This document shows positions 19,889 through 29,191 of a stretch of DNA of 64,000 nucleotides, one piece after another; positions within the stretch are counted from its first letter, which is position 1, and each line of letters opens with the position of its first letter. The notes under the pieces are model-generated. The model worked only from the letters and a program-made list of their open reading frames with translations, ran no database searches and was not told the DNA's origin. Source of the DNA: a virus. The DNA lies in the IMG/VR virus record IMGVR_UViG_3300033146_001994, positions 23,548 to 87,547 of that record. One strand, given 5' to 3'. A program made the translations under genes and the position numbers.

Positions 19889-20134
19889 ATGGATGGCAAA
19901 AGATGGTCTAAAGAGGTAACTACAGACAAAGGTTCAAAAAGAATAAGTGTTGAACAGGTAGAAAATGGGTTTATTATAACTAAATCAATAGACACCTATG
20001 GTGATTCCACCATACCTAGTAAATATGAAACTAAAAAGTACATCTCAAAAGAGAATCCAATTAAAAATTATAAAGGATTTGAGGAACTTAATGATGAGGT
20101 ACATCCTACAAAACTATATGAGGGAATAGAATGA
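19889..20134 (+). CDS. Small hypothetical protein, 81 aa
   Basis: Five bases after the holin-like gene and overlapping the next gene by four bases. It is charged and soluble, with beta-strand-like repeats around KRISVEQVENGFIITKS, and acidic at the end. Similar short proteins occur near phage lysis genes, but none is recognised here. Confidence 0.45.
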   Translation: MDGKRWSKEVTTDKGSKRISVEQVENGFIITKSIDTYGDSTIPSKYETKKYISKENPIKNYKGFEELNDEVHPTKLYEGIE

Positions 20135-20691
20135 ACTTGATAAAAGCACTAGTACTTAGTATTGTTGTAGCAATAGTAACATTCTATATAGGGAAAACCT
20201 TTATATATCCACAACAATTACCTACAAAAGTAATTGCGTATGATACTATAACTAAGGATACAGGGAAGACAAAGTTTTATCCTGAATATATAGATACAAC
20301 TATTTATTCTACTATACTTCTACATGATACAGTACATACTAAAATAGATACATATGCTATTCTAGTAGATTATTTTGCTAAGAAGTTTTATGTAGATACT
20401 ACAATAGTAGACAGCCTGCTTACAGTAATAATAGAAGATTCTATTACTAAAAATAGTATTGTATATAGGCACATTAAAACTAGGTATATAAATAAAACTA
20501 CAACTATTTATCCTACCACACAATTAAAAGGTTTGTTTATAGGGGGAAACTTGTGGTTTAATACTATTGGATTAAATGCTAGTTATATTAATAATAATAA
20601 TTGTTTTGATTTATCTTTTAATTTAAGTAATTTTAACAATAATATAATTTATTATCCGACAATAGGATTTAAAAGAAAATTACAATGGTAA
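20131..20691 (+). CDS. Membrane-anchored periplasmic protein with beta-rich C-terminus (spanin candidate)
   Basis: A 186-residue protein with an N-terminal transmembrane helix (residues ~5-24, LVLSIVVAIVTFYIGKTF), then a Thr/Asp/Ile/Tyr-rich stretch full of VDTTIV/YDTIT-type pieces. The last ~55 residues alternate aromatic and polar residues (GLFIGGNLWFNTIGLNASYI, then FDLSFNLSNF), resembling outer-membrane beta strands. Such proteins follow endolysin and holin in many Bacteroidota phages. Linking inner and outer membranes would be a spanin-like job. That role is inferred; there is no lipobox. Confidence 0.5.
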   Translation: MNLIKALVLSIVVAIVTFYIGKTFIYPQQLPTKVIAYDTITKDTGKTKFYPEYIDTTIYSTILLHDTVHTKIDTYAILVDYFAKKFYVDTTIVDSLLTVIIEDSITKNSIVYRHIKTRYINKTTTIYPTTQLKGLFIGGNLWFNTIGLNASYINNNNCFDLSFNLSNFNNNIIYYPTIGFKRKLQW

Positions 20692-21368
20692 AAACATTAG
20701 ATGTAATAGCATACTCAGTAATTGATACTATAAGACCTATATTAAAAACTACAGATTTTATAGATATTAGAGATGTTAAAAACTGGATAAAAAACTATAG
20801 GAATTTCTTTGCAAAACAGCAGGCTGATAAAAATAGCCCTTTCATTCCTGCACAGTTTTTACAAATGGAAAAATTAAACATGGAAATTTTAGATAAAATT
20901 CCTAAATATCCAAACTTGACTATTACAAAATCAACAAATTTGCCAAATATTCTTACTGGTAAAAGTGGCAATTATCTTGTAGAAGCTATATCATATAATG
21001 ACTCTATTATAGACAGTTTAGCACAAGTGGATAATATCAAAGCTCTAATTAGTTACGTCAATTCGGATAGATTTGATGATGATTGTACATACTGTGCTAT
21101 TATTAATAAACAGTTAGTTATTGCAGGAAAACATAGTATATACAGTGATAGCCTGAAACAATTATATATAAATGCTATATTTGAAAACCCTGAGAATATT
21201 TCCATGTTCAATATTGATACAGAACAATATCCTGTATCTTCTAGTCTTATCAGCACTATTGAAACCTTTATATTAAAAGAAAAGTATGGTATTAACTTAG
21301 CTAATTATTCAGACAATACCAATGATGAGGTGCATAATCTAAATTCAGATACTGATGCTAAGAGGTAA
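20685..21368 (+). CDS. crAss-like tail/ring protein candidate, 227 aa
   Basis: Begins inside the stop region of the preceding gene and overlaps the IHF-like gene by 14 bases. It starts with a helical region (DVKNWIKNYRNFFAKQQA), followed by alpha/beta sequence with DDCTYCAIINKQLVIAG near residue 125, and ends in an acidic Asn/Asp tail. Its place directly before the IHF-like and tail-tubular genes matches a conserved crAss-like structural slot. Function is inferred from synteny. Confidence 0.5.
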   Translation: MVKTLDVIAYSVIDTIRPILKTTDFIDIRDVKNWIKNYRNFFAKQQADKNSPFIPAQFLQMEKLNMEILDKIPKYPNLTITKSTNLPNILTGKSGNYLVEAISYNDSIIDSLAQVDNIKALISYVNSDRFDDDCTYCAIINKQLVIAGKHSIYSDSLKQLYINAIFENPENISMFNIDTEQYPVSSSLISTIETFILKEKYGINLANYSDNTNDEVHNLNSDTDAKR

Positions 21369-21873
21369 AAGAAAATATATTTCAGATTATACAACTGCTG
21401 ATATTTACAGGGATTATAGAAATATCTATAAAGGAACTCTTTCTAAAAAAGAGTTTTCACATTACTATAAAGTAATTATAGATTTTATTTTAGAAAAGGT
21501 TCTAAATGATTCAGAAGAATATATATTTCCATTCAGACTTGGAACATTTAGAATCAAACGTACAAAGTATGTATTAAAAACTGACGAGAATAATAAAGTT
21601 ATTACAAACGGTTTAAAGATAGATTTTAAATCTAGTTGGAACTTATGGCACAGACAATATCCAAATCTTACAGATAAAGAGATTATTAATATAAAAGGAA
21701 AGAAAAATATATATTTTTTAAATGAACACTCAAATGGATATTATAATAAATTCTATTGGGATAAAAGGACTTGTGTAGGTAAGAATCAATCTGTATTTAA
21801 ACTATATATTAATAGAGATAGAAAAAGAGATTTAGCTTTTTTAAGTAAACAAAATAAGATTTATTATGAATAA
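21355..21873 (+). CDS. IHF/HU-like protein of the crAss-like tail module
   Basis: A 172-residue protein. Residues ~35-90 show the HU/IHF pattern: an amphipathic helix (YYKVIIDFILEKVLND), then FRLGTFRIKRTKYV corresponding to the GxF/beta-arm entry, then GLKIDFKSSWNLW. crAss-like phages carry such IHF-like genes next to the tail-tubular gene, where the product appears to be structural rather than a classic nucleoid protein. It overlaps both neighbours by a few bases. The C-terminal half (after residue ~100) is basic and of unknown fold. Confidence 0.65.
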   Translation: MLRGKRKYISDYTTADIYRDYRNIYKGTLSKKEFSHYYKVIIDFILEKVLNDSEEYIFPFRLGTFRIKRTKYVLKTDENNKVITNGLKIDFKSSWNLWHRQYPNLTDKEIINIKGKKNIYFLNEHSNGYYNKFYWDKRTCVGKNQSVFKLYINRDRKRDLAFLSKQNKIYYE

Positions 21874-22570
21874 TGGTAGATATGTAGATAAGGATACTAT
21901 AATTAAAAGAGTATCGCAATATTATGGACTAGATGCATCAGGTAAAGATATAAATGATTTTATTTATGATGGGCTTAGAGGTGTTGGTAAAAGAGCAATG
22001 TTTGATTTAATCGCTACTACAGGAGAGAATGGTATGCCACAGCCTATAGATGTTTCTGAATATAGAGGTATATTACCTACTAACATTGAAGCTCCTTTAT
22101 TTGCACTAGACTATGATACAAATGAACCTTTAAGATGTATAAATAGTGTATTCAATGAGACACATATGTTACATACTGCTGCATCTAAAACATACTCATT
22201 AAAAAGAAATTTTATATTCACTAGTGAAAAAACACAGAAAATAGTATTAGTATATTTAGGATTTCCTTTAAACTCTATTGGAGAGCCATTGATTCCTGAT
22301 GATGAAAACTATCTAAAAGCTATTACAGCTTATGTAGCTATGAGCATTGCTAGACCTCTAGTTATAAGAGGAAAATTAAACCACCAAATATTCTCTATGA
22401 TTGAACAGGACTATTTTGCATATGCTAATAGTACTGATGTAATGGAGATGCCAAATGAGGATGAAATGGAGCAGTTGAAAAATAACTTATTAACACTATT
22501 ACCTGATTATAATAAGTACTCACATAACTTTTCTGATTTAGGGTTACCTACTAATATAAAATACACATAA
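21866..22570 (+). CDS. Tail tubular / head-closure protein (P22 gp4-like)
   Basis: A 234-residue protein between the IHF-like and muzzle genes, the usual place of the crAss-like tail tubular protein related to P22 gp4. It is mostly helical at the N-terminus (KDTIIKRVSQYYGLDASGKDI), with a Pro-rich middle. Such proteins form a dodecameric ring joining head and tail. Its stop overlaps the next ATG (TAATG). Confidence 0.65.
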   Translation: MNNGRYVDKDTIIKRVSQYYGLDASGKDINDFIYDGLRGVGKRAMFDLIATTGENGMPQPIDVSEYRGILPTNIEAPLFALDYDTNEPLRCINSVFNETHMLHTAASKTYSLKRNFIFTSEKTQKIVLVYLGFPLNSIGEPLIPDDENYLKAITAYVAMSIARPLVIRGKLNHQIFSMIEQDYFAYANSTDVMEMPNEDEMEQLKNNLLTLLPDYNKYSHNFSDLGLPTNIKYT

Positions 22571-25500
22571 TGAATGCTAGAGGAACAAAACCACACAAGT
22601 TTAATTTTGAGGGAGGAATGAATAGAGATACTTCTTTTATGAAATATCCTAAAAATTCATACTTTGAGACTGAAAATTTTAAGCTATTTACTAATAAAGA
22701 GGGTTCTTTTTATGACCTTGAAAATGTAGATGGTACTTCAAAAGCATTATCATTTACAAATGTGAAAATATTATATTTAGTAGAAGCAGTGGATTTTTTA
22801 ATCCTGTTTTGTACTATAAAAAATCGACTAGTTATTCTTAGAGTAAATAAGTCTTTTATTTATAAAGGGCTAAAAACTGTTATACCTCCAATAGATGTAG
22901 AAGCTATAAATAAGTATGCTGGGAATACTATTAGTTTAATATATGTTGATACTATGACTGCTGTAAGTAATACTATTTATTTTGCTAAGTATAACTATGA
23001 AAATGAAATTGTACAAAAAATATACTGGAAAGATGATAATGGATTTAGGGCTTTAAATGTTATAGAATCTGAATTTAATCATTTAGCAGGTAAAACATAT
23101 GAAAGCACACTTACCTATACCTCTTTACTAACTACACAGGCTGAATTTACATCTTATACAACAGGCAATTTAAAGTCAGGTGCATATTTTTATACCTATC
23201 AGTTATTTGATGTAAATGGACTAGAATCAGCTTTTGCTCCATTGTCAGATGTTGTATATATTTCAGATAAGTACTCAAGTACGCAGTATAGTAAAATTTC
23301 AGGTGGAAAAGTTGGAGAAAAATCTTCACTGGGTGTTGTAGGGAAAATTTCTAATATAGACACTTCTATATACAATAGAATACGTATTGTATCAGTATTT
23401 TATTCTGAAAAGACTAGTATTCCTATAATAAGTATTATTTCAGAACGTACAATTTCTAGCAATATAACTTTTACAGATGTAGGTAATTCTCTTGGAAATT
23501 TATCATCAGAAGAATTGCTATTTAGAAATATTATATTAAATCCAAATACTATTGAAGATAAAGATGGCTTTCTATTTTTAGGTGCTGTTGATAAAAAGGA
23601 TTATTTTGATGTAGATGACTATGTAAAAGAACACAATATTACAACTGGGGTTGTTACAGATTCAAATGGTAAATCCTTTTGGGAAAGCAGAATGTTTAGT
23701 TTTGGATTTGATGGTACTACTAGTTTTTCACAAACAGTTAAAAACCTAGACAATACAGATTCTACTATAATACATTTCAATAACCTACCAACTCTTCCAA
23801 AAGAACATGATTGTATATATACTGGAATAGAAGATGTCAAAACTACTGAATGCTTTGCCTATAAACATGATGGTACAGGTATGAATCCTGTACTCTACGG
23901 ATTAAATCCAAATGCTATAATAGCGGATGGCAGGGTATCTTATGGAGCATATGGAAAAAACATAGAATGTGAATTTTTAACTAGAACTGTGAATATAAAC
24001 GGTACTATAGATAAAGCAGTATTTGATGATGAAATAGTAAGTCCTACATTCTCAAATGGAATGTTTAATGACTTTTCTAATCCTAATAATTGTAAGTATT
24101 TAGCAATAGATTATGATGAGGTCGATAGATACGGAATACAGTTTTTAGAAAATTCTACAGGGAGGTTAAGTTATGTTAAATGGTGTATAGACTTAAGAAG
24201 TCCTAGTACATACAGTTTTGCAACCAACGGTGCAGAAACAACATCTATAATTCGCACTTGGGATGATAATGCTACTACTGATGCTTTAAAAGCACTTTAT
24301 TTAAAATTCACAGTTAGGAATATACCTACGGGATTATCATGGAGAATAGTTAGAGTACCTAAAGAAGTAGAATCTGATTATAGCAATAAAAGCATTGGGT
24401 TGTTAAGTAATGCTTTAAAGTACTCTAACAATTATTATAATTGGATGTTACCTTACTCATTTGAAAGTGTGCAGCCTACTAATATACTAGATTATCCTTT
24501 AAATGTAGGTATTGTAGATTGGTCTAGGAAAATATTTACATTTATCTCTCCTGATTTCTTATTAAATAAAGATTTACAGGTGCACTTAGATAAGAATACA
24601 AATGCTTTTTTCAGACCTGCTGGATATTTAGACTTTGTGAAAAGAGCAAGATTACAACATGATTCAACATATTCTAATTTTGAATTTAATCTACTTAACT
24701 GGAAAATACAGTCATCGACTAAATTTTTATCTCCTGCAAATGCATGGTCTCCTTATTCTATAGATTTAATTAAACATCCCGAATACTCAGATACCTACAT
24801 GGATGATATATTAGACATACCTACTGTTGAAACTGGGAAGTTTAATAATCTAGTGCTAGGCTCATTTGATGCTGTTGATACCTGTGTTTATGCAGGTGTA
24901 GGGGGTACTAAATTATTACTTCAAGATAATAGTACATATGGACATCAAATAAGCATATCTCCTACAGAAAGTACTACTGTAGGAATACTTAAAGAGGATA
25001 ATTTTAATGTTAGATATGGAGGTGCATCCTATAATGATAGGGCATTTAATATCTATAATCCTGTATCTACGTTTACTACTGCGAGTACTTGTAATGTGTA
25101 TGGAACACACTATTTTGGAGTATTTGAATATTTACAAGGGTCTATACAAAAAAACGACACATTGGGAAATGAGCAGCCTAATGCAGTATGTACAACTGTT
25201 TGGTATCCTACTATAAGTAGAAGAAACCTTGCATATGTAAGTACAGCATTGAACAGAAAAAAAGTAGATAAAACATCAATTGAAGCGATGTTAATTCAAG
25301 AAGCAAAAGGCGTTATTGATAAAGCAGGTACAACTATAACACAAGAGGAAGACTACTATCAATATAATTCCGTATATGAACTTAGTAGAAATATGCTTGA
25401 GATTGCTTTACCTAAACCATTTGATGCTTATGCAGTTAAAAACAACATCAATATTACATATTCTAATTACAAAATACAAGGAGAATATACAGACAGTTGG

Positions 25501-26472
25501 TTAAAATTTAATAATAAGACTATTAGCCTTGATAATAGGGGTAAAGATTTAATCGCTTTAGTAAAATTTAAAGATAGAATTTATTATTTTCAAAAACAAT
25601 CCTTTGGTACTTTATACATACATGAAAGACAAAATGTAACTTCTGCTGATTCTAAAAATATCACTCTAGGCAAAGGGGATGTTTTAGAGGGATATAGTCA
25701 ACTAGGTGATTTAACTGGTATAGTAGATAAAAACCATGTTGTATGTACAAATGATAATATTTATTGGATAGATGCCATTAATAAAGAATTTAGAACATTG
25801 GATAAATCAGGTTCAATTGATTTAGGAAATACTATTGGAATGGGTTCTTATTTTAAGAGTCTGACTTACAACAGTACTGCCCTATTTTTTGACGTGAATA
25901 ATAAGGAAGTGCTTATTAAAATCAACCAAGGGTTTGTCAATTTCTATATAGTATATAGTGAGGTATTTAAGAAAATAACAGGATTTATTAATACAGGAAA
26001 TATACAATTTGTAAATTTAGATTCAAGGCTTTTTTCAATGGACTTGCATACTCAAACACCTGTATTATATGAGCATAATGTAGGAGAAAAATGTAATCTG
26101 TGTGGAATTGACTATAAACCATCCATTACTTTAATATCTAATCCTGGAGGTTCAATTATTACCTATTTAGAAGTAATTGAATTACTTATGGATACAAGTT
26201 ATGATAGTGACCATGTAATAAATCCTGAAAGTTCAGAAATAATCGATTCTATCAGATTAACTAATTCTTATCAAGATGTTACATTAACACCGCAACAATT
26301 AGAGACTGCTATAAAAACTTTTAGAAAGCATAGAATAAACGAGCTTACTGAAAATGGAGATAAATTATTAGACTATTATACTAAAATTAAAATAACTTTT
26401 AAGAATGATAGCAATTGGAGAATAATTTTACGTGACATTACAGTATATTTTAAGTTAGCACAACTAATATAA
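22570..26472 (+). CDS. Tail stabilisation / muzzle-type protein, 1300 aa
   Basis: The N-terminus (ARGTKPHKFNFEGGMNRDTSF) matches the typical start of the large crAss-like tail stabilisation protein, which forms the tip (muzzle) of the short tail. The remainder is beta-rich with many Asn/Tyr/Thr residues and repeating propeller-like segments. A pair of cysteines (CNLCG near residue 1179) is visible near the end. It sits at the 3' end of a tightly overlapping block beginning at 19081, and a 69-base gap follows. The assignment is by N-terminal signature, length and position. Confidence 0.75.
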   Translation: MNARGTKPHKFNFEGGMNRDTSFMKYPKNSYFETENFKLFTNKEGSFYDLENVDGTSKALSFTNVKILYLVEAVDFLILFCTIKNRLVILRVNKSFIYKGLKTVIPPIDVEAINKYAGNTISLIYVDTMTAVSNTIYFAKYNYENEIVQKIYWKDDNGFRALNVIESEFNHLAGKTYESTLTYTSLLTTQAEFTSYTTGNLKSGAYFYTYQLFDVNGLESAFAPLSDVVYISDKYSSTQYSKISGGKVGEKSSLGVVGKISNIDTSIYNRIRIVSVFYSEKTSIPIISIISERTISSNITFTDVGNSLGNLSSEELLFRNIILNPNTIEDKDGFLFLGAVDKKDYFDVDDYVKEHNITTGVVTDSNGKSFWESRMFSFGFDGTTSFSQTVKNLDNTDSTIIHFNNLPTLPKEHDCIYTGIEDVKTTECFAYKHDGTGMNPVLYGLNPNAIIADGRVSYGAYGKNIECEFLTRTVNINGTIDKAVFDDEIVSPTFSNGMFNDFSNPNNCKYLAIDYDEVDRYGIQFLENSTGRLSYVKWCIDLRSPSTYSFATNGAETTSIIRTWDDNATTDALKALYLKFTVRNIPTGLSWRIVRVPKEVESDYSNKSIGLLSNALKYSNNYYNWMLPYSFESVQPTNILDYPLNVGIVDWSRKIFTFISPDFLLNKDLQVHLDKNTNAFFRPAGYLDFVKRARLQHDSTYSNFEFNLLNWKIQSSTKFLSPANAWSPYSIDLIKHPEYSDTYMDDILDIPTVETGKFNNLVLGSFDAVDTCVYAGVGGTKLLLQDNSTYGHQISISPTESTTVGILKEDNFNVRYGGASYNDRAFNIYNPVSTFTTASTCNVYGTHYFGVFEYLQGSIQKNDTLGNEQPNAVCTTVWYPTISRRNLAYVSTALNRKKVDKTSIEAMLIQEAKGVIDKAGTTITQEEDYYQYNSVYELSRNMLEIALPKPFDAYAVKNNINITYSNYKIQGEYTDSWLKFNNKTISLDNRGKDLIALVKFKDRIYYFQKQSFGTLYIHERQNVTSADSKNITLGKGDVLEGYSQLGDLTGIVDKNHVVCTNDNIYWIDAINKEFRTLDKSGSIDLGNTIGMGSYFKSLTYNSTALFFDVNNKEVLIKINQGFVNFYIVYSEVFKKITGFINTGNIQFVNLDSRLFSMDLHTQTPVLYEHNVGEKCNLCGIDYKPSITLISNPGGSIITYLEVIELLMDTSYDSDHVINPESSEIIDSIRLTNSYQDVTLTPQQLETAIKTFRKHRINELTENGDKLLDYYTKIKITFKNDSNWRIILRDITVYFKLAQLI

Positions 26473-26528
26473 AATATTATTCTTTACCGTTAATATTATT
26501 TTATTATAAATAAACTAGGATTTTTATA

Positions 26529-26536
26529 TAAATTTG
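26529..26536 (+). promoter_or_regulatory. Candidate -7 element (TAAATTTG) before the cargo genes
   Basis: TAAATTTG fits TAnnTTTG and lies five bases before the ATG at 26542, in the only clear gap of the late block (26473-26541). No -33 TTTG is evident, and the leader would be almost absent. Chance occurrence in such AT-rich DNA is possible. Confidence 0.25.
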
Positions 26537-26541
26537 TTTCT

Positions 26542-29175
26542 ATGAAAAATAAAAACAATCTTACTAGAGATGATGTTTTAATTAATGAGAGATTAAAAGC
26601 ATATCAAAAAGATTTAATACCTCTGTACCTGAACAAGTTAACAGGCGAGGATAAGGATAAATTATCTAAAATATATTCAAATAAAACATTTAATAAAAAA
26701 GATAAACAGTTTATAGCATCAATTAAAAAATCAATTGCATTAACCCCTGATGATATAAATAATTACTTTAAAACTAAAAATATTACAGATAAATCTTTTG
26801 ATGATTTAAGCTCTACAGTAAAACGCCATAAAAATTATAATACTAAAAATAAAAACTTGAATGTAAACTTAGATTTTATTCAAGACAATTTGACAAAAAC
26901 AACTGATATAGAACAGTATGGATTTGGTGGGTGGCTAAAAGAACATGCAGGGGGAGTTGTAGGAGGACTTACTGCCATAGGAGGAGCTGCCTTAACAATA
27001 GGGTCAATGGGTGCATTGGCTCCTGTAGGAGTTGGTCTTATGGCTAGTGGTGCAAGTGCAATTGCTTCTGATATAAATAAAAGTGAAGCTGCAAATACAG
27101 CAATAGATAACGCAGAAGCACAAAAAACTCAATTTGAAAATACTCAAAAAGCCAATTTTATCCAACAAAAAAATGCTGAATTACTAAGCGAGACTAATAC
27201 TCCTCAATATGCAATGGGTGGAGGTATAGAATCTTCACAAATACCACAAGGAACTTCACAACAAGGTCTTATTCCAAACAATAACTATACAGGACAAACA
27301 CATGAGGGAGCTGATGGAGGTATTCCAATAGATGCTAATGGTAATCCTGTGGCAAAAACTAATAATCCTGTGCAAGGATTAGCAGAGGATGGAGAAGTAA
27401 GCTATGGAAAATTTATCTTTTCAGACAGACTAAACATTGGTAAATCGAATGTTTCTTTTGCAGACAAGGCTAAGAAAATTATGTCTAAATATAAAAGTAG
27501 ATTAGGAAAAGATTTAGAAAAGTACGATAAGCCTGCTGTAGAATCTTTAGATAGAGAATTACAAGTGCTAAGTGATGAACAAGAAGCACTGAAACAAGCA
27601 TTAAAAGGAGATGATGCACAACAAGGAATGTCTGGTGAAGAGCAAATCCAACAACCTGAACAACAATTAGATGCTGATGGGCAACCTATACAAACACAGA
27701 TAGAACAATCTCAACAAGAATTAACTCCTGAGCAGTTAAGTCAGTTACAGGCTATTCAAGCACAAAGAACACCTCAACAAGAACAGTTACCTCAGGAAGT
27801 ACCTGCGATGGCATTGGGTGGGGATATACCTCCTGAGAATGTTGTTACTGATGATTCTGGTATAACTACTAATACAAATACAAATACTATAGGTACTAAC
27901 CTTATTAACAATATTGTAAATAACAATGACCCTGCAAAAAGAAAACCTATTGAGGGATTAAACGCCCTAAATCCTGCTGATATTGTAGAAAATAAAGATG
28001 TACAAGATTATCTAAATAAAAATAAATCAGTACAGATACAATATGGCGGTAGTAATGACCCTAATGTTACAAACTATAGAGTAAAACCTTTAGGTGCAAG
28101 AGTTTCTAAAAATTCGATAGGATTTGGTAATGATAGAAGATATGTTTATAATATATGGGATAAAGACAACAATGCAATAGAGACATTAACACCTGCAGAA
28201 TATCAAAACAGACTAAAGTCACAAGAGTATTTAAAAACTCTAAGTAAATATAGTGTGAATAGAACTCCTGCGGAATCATCTGTATATCCAAATACAATAC
28301 CAATTCAACAGCGTGTACAAAAGTTAAGTAATGAAGAGTATTTAGCGGCAAAGTCAAAAGCAATGCCTAGGTATTGGGGTGGTACAAATGACTTATATCA
28401 GGTAGATGGAATCAATGATGACCCTCCAAAAGGTTCCTTAGAATGGTCAAATAATAATTCCTATTCTAATATTGATGACAGTGAATACTATAATACTGTG
28501 AATAATACTCAACATGGAATTGAATCAGATATAAAAACACCTGAATCTTTAAATACTTTTAATGGAGGTTCAGTAACTCCTGCTTATATTGGAGCTGGTG
28601 CAGCAGTTTTAGGTAATGCAGCTGAAATGATTTCTGCTGATGCTTATGCTGATAAATTAAAGGATTCATATACTCCTGCTAAAGCTTATACCTATACACC
28701 AAAAGAGATTAGTTTAGGTAAAACTAGAGAAAATGATATAGCTAGAAGTTTACAAGCTAGAAGAGAAGCTCTTAGAACCGCAAGAAATTCAGGATTAAAA
28801 AATTATACTGATATAGCAATTAATGCTATTTTAGGAGGAAATAATGCATTATCTGATAGACTTATAAAAAGTGAAGAAGCAGAAGATAATGCCAATGTAA
28901 CTAACGCCAATAAAGCAAATGCAGTCAATGTTGCATCTAATAATAGAGTTGGAATGTTTAATACTAATTTATTGCAGACTTTACAAAATGCAGGTAATAG
29001 TACTAAGCATAATGCCACTAACAATTTTATTAATAGTATATCAACTGGTGCACAGCATGTAGCAGGTGCTTATCAAGATAGAGAAAGGTTTGCAAATACG
29101 ACACAGATTATGTCAGAACACTTTATTCCAATGATGGATGAGAATGGTAAACTTGTATATATACCAAAAAAGTAA
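26542..29175 (+). CDS. Virion cargo/ejection protein candidate, 877 aa
   Basis: An 877-residue protein after the muzzle gene. Residues ~135-175 form a Gly/Ala-rich hydrophobic segment (GGLTAIGGAALTIGS) that could insert in a membrane. Around residue 285 is AEDGEVSYGKFIFSDRL followed by FADKAKKI, a motif recurrent in crAss-like cargo proteins. Residues ~355-420 are Gln/Glu-rich and disordered. The C-terminal ~200 residues are helical and Ala/Asn-rich. In crAss-like virions, large proteins of this position are packed inside the particle and enter the cell with DNA. The cargo role is inferred from family and gene order. Confidence 0.6.
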   Translation: MKNKNNLTRDDVLINERLKAYQKDLIPLYLNKLTGEDKDKLSKIYSNKTFNKKDKQFIASIKKSIALTPDDINNYFKTKNITDKSFDDLSSTVKRHKNYNTKNKNLNVNLDFIQDNLTKTTDIEQYGFGGWLKEHAGGVVGGLTAIGGAALTIGSMGALAPVGVGLMASGASAIASDINKSEAANTAIDNAEAQKTQFENTQKANFIQQKNAELLSETNTPQYAMGGGIESSQIPQGTSQQGLIPNNNYTGQTHEGADGGIPIDANGNPVAKTNNPVQGLAEDGEVSYGKFIFSDRLNIGKSNVSFADKAKKIMSKYKSRLGKDLEKYDKPAVESLDRELQVLSDEQEALKQALKGDDAQQGMSGEEQIQQPEQQLDADGQPIQTQIEQSQQELTPEQLSQLQAIQAQRTPQQEQLPQEVPAMALGGDIPPENVVTDDSGITTNTNTNTIGTNLINNIVNNNDPAKRKPIEGLNALNPADIVENKDVQDYLNKNKSVQIQYGGSNDPNVTNYRVKPLGARVSKNSIGFGNDRRYVYNIWDKDNNAIETLTPAEYQNRLKSQEYLKTLSKYSVNRTPAESSVYPNTIPIQQRVQKLSNEEYLAAKSKAMPRYWGGTNDLYQVDGINDDPPKGSLEWSNNNSYSNIDDSEYYNTVNNTQHGIESDIKTPESLNTFNGGSVTPAYIGAGAAVLGNAAEMISADAYADKLKDSYTPAKAYTYTPKEISLGKTRENDIARSLQARREALRTARNSGLKNYTDIAINAILGGNNALSDRLIKSEEAEDNANVTNANKANAVNVASNNRVGMFNTNLLQTLQNAGNSTKHNATNNFINSISTGAQHVAGAYQDRERFANTTQIMSEHFIPMMDENGKLVYIPKK

Positions 29176-29191
29176 TATTAAATTTTAAACC

